Below the pieces are notes generated by a model that saw nothing but the letters and a program-made list of their open reading frames with translations, had not been told where the DNA came from and did no database searches. Below, piece after piece: positions 16,394 through 23,375 of a DNA stretch of 64,000 bases. The position numbers and the translations under genes are program-made. The DNA is from Halieaceae bacterium (lineage in GTDB: Bacteria; Pseudomonadota; Gammaproteobacteria; Pseudomonadales; Halieaceae): NCBI GenBank assembly GCA_028280635.1, contig JANQLM010000125.1, forward strand, positions 1-64,000, written 5' to 3'. Position 1 is the first letter of the stretch, and each line of letters begins with the position of its first letter.

Positions 16394-17368
16394 TCAGCCC
16401 TTGATGAGCATCACCACCACCGCGAGGATCACCAGGGTGACCAGCCATACGACCAGGTAGATGGTGCTCGACTGTCGCGCCAGCCTGCGCTCGGAGCCGG
16501 TGCGCGGTTGAATCCCCCGGAACAGGAACACCAGCTTGGCGGCGAGGTTTACGGAAACAATGTTGACCACCAGCAGCAAAGCCGCCATACCGGCAAGCTC
16601 CATGTGGCCCGCGCCCAGCATCAGGCCCACGGTGGCCGTAGGCGGCAGCAGGGCCACCGCCACCATCACTCCGACCAGTACACTGGACAGGCCGGTAGTC
16701 AGGGACAGGGCCGCCGCCGCACCGGAGGCCAGGGCCAGGGCTATGGCATCCAGGCCCACCCGGGTGCGCGCCATCAGTTCATCGCTGGTGGGCTCTACCG
16801 GCAGCAGCAACCCCAGTAGCAGTGAAATCGCCAGCGCCAGGCTCAGGCCCGCCGCGCTGGTGCGCAGTGCCTGGCGAATCAGCTCGCTGTCGCCCAGCGC
16901 CGACCCCAGCCCGAGGGCAAGATTCGGGCCCAGCAGTGGCGCAATCACCATGGCGCCGATCACCACCGCCACATTGTTCTCCAGCAGACCAATTGCCGCG
17001 ACCAAGGTGGACAGTGCCACCAGCACCAGGTAATTCCTGTCGAGCCGGGCGCTTCTTTCCGCCTGGTCGAACAGGGCCTCACGGGTGGCGACCGCCTTGT
17101 CTTCTTCCTTGCGCTCCGCATCGCTGGATTTGGGCAGGTAGGCCTCCAGCGGTACCACCATGACAACCTCATCGGGATTGGAACGGAACAGGCTTTGCAA
17201 GGTATCCATCACCCCTTGCAGCTTGTCGTCGGAGACCATCAGTTCCAGCAGGTGGATACCTTCGTCCTCTTCTACCTCATCGGACAGCAGCCGAACACCC
17301 TTGGCCTCGGCCATGCCGGCGACGGTAGGCGCGTTGGCAGCGCTGGAGAATACCTTGACCAGTTTCAT
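16394..17368 (-). CDS. DUF389 / TIGR00341-family membrane protein
   Basis: A 324-aa protein with a soluble N-terminal region (about 1-95, containing an ACT-like SDDKLQGVMDTLQSLF) and then about six transmembrane segments. It carries the DUF389 signature VVIGAMVIAPLLGPNLALGLG (about residue 135) and later GVMVAVALLPPTATVGLMLG. The family is widespread in marine bacteria and archaea, and its transport or signalling role is not established. It is a single gene with no clear operon partner. Confidence 0.85.
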   Translation of the reverse strand: MKLVKVFSSAANAPTVAGMAEAKGVRLLSDEVEEDEGIHLLELMVSDDKLQGVMDTLQSLFRSNPDEVVMVVPLEAYLPKSSDAERKEEDKAVATREALFDQAERSARLDRNYLVLVALSTLVAAIGLLENNVAVVIGAMVIAPLLGPNLALGLGSALGDSELIRQALRTSAAGLSLALAISLLLGLLLPVEPTSDELMARTRVGLDAIALALASGAAAALSLTTGLSSVLVGVMVAVALLPPTATVGLMLGAGHMELAGMAALLLVVNIVSVNLAAKLVFLFRGIQPRTGSERRLARQSSTIYLVVWLVTLVILAVVVMLIKG

Positions 17369-17413
17369 GGGCCCGAGAGTAACCCAGCGTCCAGGCTTTG
17401 CGAAACGCGATGC

Positions 17414-17518
17414 CTATTCGCTGTCAGACCAGGGCGAACAGATATTGATCAGGCAGCCGTCGGAGTCGCGGGGAAGAATGCGTATGGTTATACCGTCATG
17501 GAAAACACTGGCGGTAAT
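17414..17518 (-). pseudogene. possible VOC/glyoxalase-family C-terminal remnant
   Basis: A short minus-strand frame ends in TIRILPRDSDGCLINICSPW, which resembles the closing strand of VOC-superfamily proteins (RD-x-DG-x-L-I-x-I). A stop codon lies just upstream in the same frame, while a neighbouring frame continues with PPVFSMTV, so a frameshift is likely. No start or full domain remains. The identification is weak. Confidence 0.3.
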
Positions 17519-17575
17519 TTAGCCGCTTCTGGTCCCGCGTCGAGCCCGCCTTCCACCGAGGCAAACCGGTGCCGC

Positions 17576-17603
17576 AAAAAAAGGCGCCCCAGGGGGGGGC
17601 GCC
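17576..17603 (-). terminator. intrinsic terminator, minus strand
   Basis: On the minus strand GGCGCCCC, a five-base loop and GGGGCGCC form a perfect 8-bp stem, followed by seven Ts (the A-run at 17576-17582). It stands 26 bases after the stop of the beta-barrel remnant and presumably once terminated that gene's transcript. Confidence 0.8.
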
Positions 17604-17629
17604 AATGTGAGACGACCATCCCGGGTCGA

Positions 17630-17866
17630 CTAAAACGATATACCTACCGTCATCTTGTGAAACTCACCCTGGGTGTCGCCGTCGATATCAGCGCCAGGGC
17701 TGAAGCGGGCGAATCTGCCCTGCGGCAAGGTGAGCTGCGTGTAGGTACCAATCCAGTAGCAAACGCCATCGACTTCATTACCCGGCGACGAGAGATACAG
17801 GGGGTGGAGCAAGCGACGTGCCAGCAAGTGCTCGATTCGGATTAATCTTGCTGTTCCGGGGAGCAT
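17630..17866 (-). pseudogene. C-terminal remnant of an outer-membrane beta-barrel protein
   Basis: An open frame of 78 codons whose last 45 or so residues look like the final strands of an outer-membrane barrel: alternating polar and hydrophobic residues (CYWIGTYTQLTL, GEFHKMTVGISF) and a terminal Phe, the signal read by the BAM complex. There is no signal peptide and no room for a whole barrel, and the intrinsic terminator downstream is intact. The 5' part has been replaced by AT-rich sequence. I infer a truncated porin-like gene; the family is not identifiable. Confidence 0.5.
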
Positions 17867-18118
17867 ATGATTCGAGAAAAACGAATTCTATAAATGGAAT
17901 ATATGTTTTTTTCTGACTTTACAGAGAGCTATGAGTAGGGAACGGAATCTCGTTCTATGCGAAGATGCATAGATGTTCAGATATTTATTCGATTTTTACT
18001 GAGCTTTTTAGAATTTTGTTGTCTGAAAAAGGCGTTCACTGCACCGTTTTTGCCCGCCCAGTGCGCCCAAGCAGTGCAAAACCCCTATAAAGCCACGTTG
18101 ATCGGGAAGTCGCGAGCT

Positions 18119-18799
18119 TCAGCGCAGGAATCGCAGCCAGCGCCACAGGCTGAAAACGTCCGCCAGTGCAGCCGCCACGTAGGTCAACGCGCAGGCCTTG
18201 AGGATACGCCGCACAATCGGCAGGTCTGCCTCCGGAATATAGCCCTCCTCCAGGATGGGCAGCGCCTTGTTGAAACTGGCGTCGTACTCCTCGGGCAGGA
18301 TGGCCACATACATCATCACCGACACCAGCATGGTCACAACGCCTACCAGGCCCAGCAATACCAGCAGCACCGGGCTCCGGGAGACCGCGGTAATGAACGG
18401 AATGGACATCAGGATGATGGTGCCCACGCGACGAATCTGGAAGGCGCGCCCCAGGTACTTCTCCCGCAGCAGGCTGACCGGCTCGCGGCGGCAGAACTGG
18501 ATGGCGTGACCCACTTCATGGGCGGCGACCGCGACCGCTGAAAGCGACTTGCCGTCATAGTGGTCAGGGCTCAGCGAGACGATGCGGTCGGCGGGTGAAT
18601 AAAAGTCCTGCCCCGGCTCGCCCTTCTGGACGGTGACCCCCTCCAGTTCGAAGCGCTCCACCAGGTGCTCGGCCAGTTCGGCCCCGGTACCCGGCATGGT
18701 CCCCACCTCCGATGCGTAGCGGCGCAGCACATAGTGCACCCAGACGGTGGGACCATAAATCGCCAGGGCTGCCAGGAATGCCAAGATCAGGTAGAGCAT
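18119..18799 (-). CDS. YugP-type neutral zinc metallopeptidase
   Basis: A 226-aa membrane-associated peptidase. The zinc site AVAAHEVGHAIQF (HExxH) is near residue 94. An N-terminal transmembrane segment (LYLILAFLAALAIYGPTVWV) and C-terminal hydrophobic segments (about 125-170) place it in the inner membrane. The layout, with YASEVGTMPGTGAELAEHL before the zinc motif and YSPADRIVSLSPDHYDGKSL, matches the YugP/DUF zinc peptidase family. No substrates are known to me. It is a single gene with an AAGAGGA sequence upstream. Confidence 0.8.
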   Translation of the reverse strand: MLYLILAFLAALAIYGPTVWVHYVLRRYASEVGTMPGTGAELAEHLVERFELEGVTVQKGEPGQDFYSPADRIVSLSPDHYDGKSLSAVAVAAHEVGHAIQFCRREPVSLLREKYLGRAFQIRRVGTIILMSIPFITAVSRSPVLLVLLGLVGVVTMLVSVMMYVAILPEEYDASFNKALPILEEGYIPEADLPIVRRILKACALTYVAAALADVFSLWRWLRFLR

Positions 18800-18958
18800 T
18801 TGCCGGTCCGCTCAAGAGGAAACACGCAGCGCTTTCACGCGCATTTGCATACCTTGAAAAATATACCAGAGCCGCCCTGTCACCACGACGACGCTGCCCG
18901 GGCCCGCCCCGGGAGCGCTCCCACAAGTCATAACTAACTGTATTTGCTGAAGAAATTG

Positions 18959-19066
18959 AATGGTCAGGAAAGGGTCATGCGGGAGTCAAGCCATTCCCGG
19001 GGTCGCTGGGCAGGATTTGCGGTGCCCGGTGGTAATTCCGCTGCCGGAACCCAACAGGAGACCACC
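18959..19066 (+). promoter_or_regulatory. conserved 5' leader element, copy A
   Basis: This 108-base leader directly precedes the GTG at 19067. It shares with copy B (20797-20903) the exact block AATGGTCAGGAAAGGGTCA, then GAGTCA, AAGCC, a variable stem, and a hairpin whose loop and 3' arm are nearly constant, then AGGAGAC as the ribosome-binding site. In copy A the hairpin is GGTGG (19028-19032), loop TAATTCCG, CTGCC (19041-19045). The outer stem CCGGG/CCCGG is also possible. It looks like a structured cis-regulatory RNA, though a bound-protein site in the 5' block is an alternative. Confidence 0.6.
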
Positions 19067-19921
19067 GTGAACCATACCCATACAACAAGCGGCGAAGTCT
19101 GCGGACAGGAACAGGCTGCCGGCAACCGCCTGGCGCGCCGTTTTATCCATGCCATCATGTTCCTGCTAACCGCCGGCTGCTGGCCCGCAATGGCGGACGA
19201 TGCCGGCACCGAGATGGCGACGTCAGACGATTTTTCCACCGAAGTGGTGCTACCCGGCAAAAGACTGCGGCATTACTCCCATGCAGCTACCCTGTGGTGG
19301 GCGATCTTCAACAACCCCAACGCCTGCCTGACAAATCCGCTGGGCTTGGAGAAGTGCGGAGCCGTGGATATCTTCGGCCAGGCCTACCTGGACTCGGTGG
19401 CCACCGGCAATCCCGACCCATCGCTGATCCAGCCGAACATCGCCTCCGGTGTCTCGGTGCTGTACGCCACTGGCGGCCTCAGTGATCCGCGTAACGGGCG
19501 CATTCGCCTGGCCGCGGCCATCTACCGGAGCCCCTTCGAACACCTGGATCTGGGTGGCCCGCAGATTGTCGATCCACTGGGACTCGCACTTGGCTTTGTG
19601 AACTACAGCGCCGAAGTCCACCTGATCGTCAGGGACCACGGCCGCCAGCGTCGGGCCGGGATGGTGACGCAAATCACCAACTTCCTGGAGCCCTACTGCT
19701 CCGACCCCCTGCTCGGCTGGGAGGGTGGCAGGAACACCTGCGCGGACATCCAGGCAGCGGTGTTTGCGGTGGATGAGGATGGCAAGGACGGCGTCTACAG
19801 ACTGTCCGACGGCCAGTCCCTGTCCTACGGCTCCGCCTACCTGTTCCGACAGGGGGATATGCTGCAGGCTGTGGTGGATACCCGCATCCCCGATCGCCGA
19901 CATGATTTTGTGATCCAGTAA
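19067..19921 (+). CDS. exported protein of unknown function
   Basis: 284 aa from the GTG at 19067, chosen because an ACAGGAG ribosome-binding site lies seven bases upstream and the start follows the leader element at the same distance as in the OsmC operon. A positively charged, then hydrophobic segment (RRFIHAIMFLLTAGCWPAMA) is a signal peptide, probably cleaved before DDAG. The mature protein has four Cys in two pairs (NACLTNPLGLEKC; YCSDPL...NTC), which suggests periplasmic disulfides, and no repeats. I do not recognise the family. The shared leader links it to the thiol-related operon downstream. Confidence 0.7.
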   Translation: MNHTHTTSGEVCGQEQAAGNRLARRFIHAIMFLLTAGCWPAMADDAGTEMATSDDFSTEVVLPGKRLRHYSHAATLWWAIFNNPNACLTNPLGLEKCGAVDIFGQAYLDSVATGNPDPSLIQPNIASGVSVLYATGGLSDPRNGRIRLAAAIYRSPFEHLDLGGPQIVDPLGLALGFVNYSAEVHLIVRDHGRQRRAGMVTQITNFLEPYCSDPLLGWEGGRNTCADIQAAVFAVDEDGKDGVYRLSDGQSLSYGSAYLFRQGDMLQAVVDTRIPDRRHDFVIQ

Positions 19922-20134
19922 GCAAACCGAGGTCGAAGCCAGCGCGTGGCGACAGTGCGCCGCAGAACGGAACTGCAGCACTGCCGGCGCGCCCTGGCTC
20001 CGGCCTCACCCTTCACCCCGGCACCCTGTTTCGCAGGCTACCCACCACTCACTACCCCCATCAAGTAAACGCCAGGGACCTTCTGGCCGCCCCGATCCCA
20101 TGCCAAACTCCGGGCCATCATCAGGAGGAGATTC

Positions 20135-20656
20135 ATGACCTATCTCTATACCGAGCGCCTCCAACTCTGTCCTTTGTCGGCTCCTGACGAGAGCCTCTTC
20201 CACCAGACCAATGTTTCCAGGTCAGTCAGAACCTATCTCTGGGACAACGAAACCATCCCACTCGAAGTCACTCGGGAAATTCTGCAGAAATCTGCCGCCT
20301 GCTTCAGTCGCGAAGGCTGGGGACTGTGGAAAGTGCTGACCCGGGCAGACGAGCGTTATATCGGCTACGCGGGCCTGTGGAATTTTTTTGACGAGCCACA
20401 GCCACAGTTGCTCTACGCCCTCGACTCACCCTTTACCGGCCAGGGCTATGCCACCGAGTCAGCACGGGCGGTCGTCAACTACGCTTTCCGGGCGCTGAAC
20501 TTCAACTACCTGCGCGCCGCAATCGATGTCGGCAACAACGCCTCCGTGAACGTGTGCGAACGGCTGGGCTTTGAGCTGGAAGCGCAGCGCGACCAGGACG
20601 GCAAACCCACCCTGTTCTACCGACTGGACAACGGGGCCGTTTCTTCCACGGCCTGA
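20135..20656 (+). CDS. GNAT-family N-acetyltransferase (RimJ/RimL-like)
   Basis: A 173-aa acetyltransferase of the RimJ/RimL subgroup. It begins MTYLYTERLQLCPLS, typical of these enzymes. The acetyl-CoA-binding region is FTGQGYATESARAVVNYAF (about residues 107-125), followed by the N-N-A-S-V-N-V-C-E-R-L-G-F motif. An AGGAGGAG ribosome-binding site precedes the ATG. The substrate could be a protein N-terminus or a small molecule. It sits between the two leader elements but has no leader of its own. Confidence 0.85.
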   Translation: MTYLYTERLQLCPLSAPDESLFHQTNVSRSVRTYLWDNETIPLEVTREILQKSAACFSREGWGLWKVLTRADERYIGYAGLWNFFDEPQPQLLYALDSPFTGQGYATESARAVVNYAFRALNFNYLRAAIDVGNNASVNVCERLGFELEAQRDQDGKPTLFYRLDNGAVSSTA

Positions 20657-20796
20657 ACAGGCCGCATCTCCGGCGGGCCCAGGCGCCCCTCATTCCACGC
20701 TTTTCCACCCGGCAGCAGATGCTCCCGATGACCTGCTGCGCCGCACCACCCGCACCTCGACGCAGTGCTATCTCCCTGATTTTAATGGGGAAATCA

Positions 20797-20903
20797 AATG
20801 GTCAGGAAAGGGTCAGGAGTCAGTCAAGCCTGGCGCGGGCCGGCTGTGCAGTATCCCAGGGCCAGGCAGCAATACCGCTGCCCGGGACCATAGGAGACAC
20901 ACA
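20797..20903 (+). promoter_or_regulatory. conserved 5' leader element, copy B
   Basis: A 107-base leader ending at the GTG of the OsmC gene (20904), equal in length to copy A within one base. The 19-base block AATGGTCAGGAAAGGGTCA is identical in both. The hairpin here is GGCAG, loop CAATACCG, CTGCC: the 5' arm differs from copy A yet still pairs. The preceding stem is CCTGGC/GCCAGG where copy A has CCGGG/CCCGG. Such compensated differences point to a selected RNA structure. The ligand or regulator is unknown. Confidence 0.6.
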
Positions 20904-21467
20904 GTGACGACCTCAGTAATCCAACTCCCCAACGGAGTAAACGTCGACGCACTGCTCGGCGCCCGCGAAGCCCTGACCGAAGCGCCGGCAGGTGCCAAGT
21001 TCGTCTGGCGCGCGGAAAGTGAATGGAAAGACGGCACCCACACCGAGTCGAAGATCGAGGGCTTCTTCGGCCTGGGTGAAGAACAGCGCCACGTGCGCGA
21101 GTTCAGCTACGATACCGACCACCCGGAAATCTTCGCCGCGGAAGACGAAGGCCCGACACCGGTCGAAATGATCCTTGTGGGCCTGGCCGGCTGCCTCACC
21201 GGCGGCATCGCGTCGGTCGCCGCGCACCGCGATATCACCCTGCACTCCGTTACGGCCACGCTGGAAGCCGACATGGATATCCAGGGCATTCTCGGCATCG
21301 ACGCCGACATCCGGAACGGCTTCAACGGCATCACCGTGAACTTCCAGGTCGATGCGGACGCGTCTGAGGACGACATCGCCTCGCTAGTGGCACAGTCGCA
21401 GAAACGTTCAGCGGTCTACGACATCATCGCCAACCCCGGCGACGTCACGGTGAACGTAAACCAATGA
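20904..21467 (+). CDS. OsmC-family protein
   Basis: A 187-aa OsmC/Ohr-fold protein, longer than Ohr because of an N-terminal extension. The GTG at 20904 follows an AGGAGAC ribosome-binding site. The conserved segment P-T-P-V-E-M-I-L-V-G-L-A-G-C-L-T (Cys near residue 97) holds the first peroxidatic-type Cys. The second Cys of Ohr/OsmC (usually in VENTCPVS) is missing; the matching place reads SQKRSAVYDI. It is thus a single-Cys member, perhaps not a classical hydroperoxide reductase. First gene of a four-gene operon. Confidence 0.85.
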   Translation: MTTSVIQLPNGVNVDALLGAREALTEAPAGAKFVWRAESEWKDGTHTESKIEGFFGLGEEQRHVREFSYDTDHPEIFAAEDEGPTPVEMILVGLAGCLTGGIASVAAHRDITLHSVTATLEADMDIQGILGIDADIRNGFNGITVNFQVDADASEDDIASLVAQSQKRSAVYDIIANPGDVTVNVNQ

Positions 21468-22759
21468 CCGCCGCACTCGGGCCTCAACGCCGGCCACCCG
21501 GCGCCATCGACGTGATCGTCATCGGCGCCGGGCATGCCGGCCTTTCCATGAGCTATCTGCTGCGGGAAGCGGGCGTCGCCCACCTGGTGCTGGAACGCGG
21601 CAGCGTGGCCAACGCCTGGCGCACCGAACGCTGGGATTCCCTGCGCCTGCTGACACCCAATTGGCAAACGCGCCTGCCGGGACGGCCCTACGACGGCGAC
21701 GACCCGGATGGCTACATGGCCGTGCCGGAGCTTACCCGGCTGCTCGAGGACTATGCACTGGGCATGCCGGTGCAAACCGGCACCACCGTGACCTCCGTCA
21801 GGCGCCGCGACAACCTCTACCACGTGGTCACCGACCAGGGGTTGTGGCGTGCCCGCGCGGTGATTATCGCCACCGGTGCCTGCAATCAGCCGGCGGTGCC
21901 GCGCATTGCCCGGGACTTGCCGGTAAGCCTCAAGCAAATGACGCCCTTCGACTATCACTCACCGGACGACGTGCCGGAAGGTGGCGTGCTGGTGGTCGGG
22001 GCATCCGCCACCGGCCTGCAACTTGCCGATGAACTGCTAACAACCCGGCGGCCGGTCATGCTGGCGGTGGGTGAGCATGTGCGTATGCCACGCCGCTATC
22101 GCGGCAAGGACATTTTCCACTGGCTGCAGCGCAGCGGTATTCACGACCAGCGTCACGACGAGATCGATGACCTGGCCCGGGGCCGCAGGCTGCCCTCCCC
22201 CCAACTGGTGGGATCAGCGAACCTGCCGATCCTGGATATCAACCATTTGCAGGAACGCGGCGCCAGCATCGTCGGTCGCCTGGCCGGGGCGCGCAACGGC
22301 GAGCTGCTGTTCTCCGGCTCACTGGGCAACGTCTGCGCCCTCGCCGACCTGAAGATGCAGCGCCTGCTGAAGCAGATCGACGAGGTAGCCGACCTGGATG
22401 GGGCGCTGCCGCCGGAGAGCTTTGCAGCCACCCGGGTGCCCACGTCGCGACGGCTGAAGCTGCGGCCCGAGCAAGAGGGTATTCGCACCGTGATCTGGGC
22501 CACGGGCTTTCGGCCTGACTATAGCTGGCTGCAGGTACCCGTGCTCGACCGCAAGGGACAACTGCGCCACGAAGGTGGCGTGGTCGACGCGCCCGGCCTC
22601 TATGTGCTTGGCCTGCCGCTGATGCGCCGGCGCAAGTCCAGCTTCATTTACGGCATCGAAGACGATGCCCGCGATATCGCCTATCACCTTCAGCAGTACC
22701 TCAGTTCCCAGGTAAGGAGAGAGCCCGATGAGCTTTATCAGGACGCAGAGCCCGGCTGA
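21464..22759 (+). CDS. flavin-containing monooxygenase-like FAD/NAD(P) oxidoreductase (CzcO-like)
   Basis: A 431-aa flavoprotein. The FAD-binding fold is IVIGAGHAGLSMSYLL (about residues 15-30) and the NAD(P)-binding fold is VLVVGASATGLQLADELL (about 175-192). A late ATG motif, IWATGFRPDY, closes the family pattern. It belongs with single-component flavin monooxygenases that oxidise soft nucleophiles such as S or N atoms. It overlaps the OsmC stop by four bases (ATGA), and its 3' end overlaps the next gene by 32 bases, so the operon is tightly coupled. Confidence 0.85.
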   Translation: MTAALGPQRRPPGAIDVIVIGAGHAGLSMSYLLREAGVAHLVLERGSVANAWRTERWDSLRLLTPNWQTRLPGRPYDGDDPDGYMAVPELTRLLEDYALGMPVQTGTTVTSVRRRDNLYHVVTDQGLWRARAVIIATGACNQPAVPRIARDLPVSLKQMTPFDYHSPDDVPEGGVLVVGASATGLQLADELLTTRRPVMLAVGEHVRMPRRYRGKDIFHWLQRSGIHDQRHDEIDDLARGRRLPSPQLVGSANLPILDINHLQERGASIVGRLAGARNGELLFSGSLGNVCALADLKMQRLLKQIDEVADLDGALPPESFAATRVPTSRRLKLRPEQEGIRTVIWATGFRPDYSWLQVPVLDRKGQLRHEGGVVDAPGLYVLGLPLMRRRKSSFIYGIEDDARDIAYHLQQYLSSQVRREPDELYQDAEPG

Positions 22760-23351
22760 TGCCGAAGACGCCGTACTGGAAATGTACCAGCGCCAGGAAG
22801 ACCACTGGGGCTACGTACCCAACTACGCCAAGGTGTTTAGCCACCGGCCGGAGGTATTGGCGCGCTGGGCGCAGTTGCTGGCGGAAATGCGCCGGCCCAT
22901 GGATGTGCGGCGATTCGAACTGGTCACCTTCGTGGTAGCTCACGAGCTCAAACACAGCGCCTGCGCACTGGCGCACGGCCAACAGCTCGCCCGCATCATC
23001 GGCGAAGACTACGTACTGCGAATCGCCCGAGGCCGCGAGGCTGAGGTATTGCCGGCCGCCGAGGTAGCCATGGTGCGCTATGCACGCTGTATCGCCCGCG
23101 ACGCCTCAACCATCGGCCCCCGTCAGGTGGCAGAGCTGAAGGACAGGCATGGGCTGACCGACGCCGAAATTTTCGACATTGCCGCTATCGCCGCCGGCCG
23201 CAGCTACTTCACGAAGCTGCTGGACGCCTTGGGCTGTGAGCCGGACATCGCCTACATGTCGCTGGCAGAGCACTTTCGCCAAACGCTGACCGTGGGCAGA
23301 CCCATCTGCCAGACGCCGCTGGAGTACCTCGCTTCCAACAGCATCGAATAA
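22728..23351 (+). CDS. AhpD-like / carboxymuconolactone decarboxylase-fold protein
   Basis: A 207-aa all-helical protein of the AhpD-like superfamily. The pattern HRPEVLARWAQLLAEMRRPMDVRRFELVTFVVAHELKHSACALAHGQQL corresponds to the E-x(n)-C-x-x-C-x-x-x-H region, but with only one Cys (SACALAH) and the first Cys replaced. The normal two-Cys peroxidase chemistry is therefore unlikely. The ATG at 22728 has AAGGAGAG before it and lies inside the monooxygenase gene. Its role in the operon is probably redox or thiol chemistry, by association. Confidence 0.7.
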   Translation: MSFIRTQSPADAEDAVLEMYQRQEDHWGYVPNYAKVFSHRPEVLARWAQLLAEMRRPMDVRRFELVTFVVAHELKHSACALAHGQQLARIIGEDYVLRIARGREAEVLPAAEVAMVRYARCIARDASTIGPRQVAELKDRHGLTDAEIFDIAAIAAGRSYFTKLLDALGCEPDIAYMSLAEHFRQTLTVGRPICQTPLEYLASNSIE

Positions 23352-23375
23352 CGCACGCTTACAAAGGAACACATC

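Larger units (their letters stand above)
17369..18118. other. 750-base stretch without an intact gene
   Basis: This gap holds a possible VOC-family C-terminal remnant (17414-17518), a strong minus-strand terminator (17576-17603), a beta-barrel C-terminal remnant (17630-17866), and a markedly AT-rich patch (about 17870-18030) unlike the flanks. The patch contains an ATTCG/CGAAT inverted repeat near 17870. I see no complete coding region. It reads as a site of gene decay or past insertion and deletion. Confidence 0.6.

Noticed and set aside
19020-19070. Resemblance of leader copy A (GGTGGTAATTCCGCTGCC) to the core of cobalamin or SAM riboswitches
   Set aside because: Only this short segment fits. 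The GGGAA and CCCCGCAACTG parts of cobalamin riboswitches and the conserved SAM-I core around GGCAACC are missing, and copy B fits less well. I therefore describe it as an unassigned leader.
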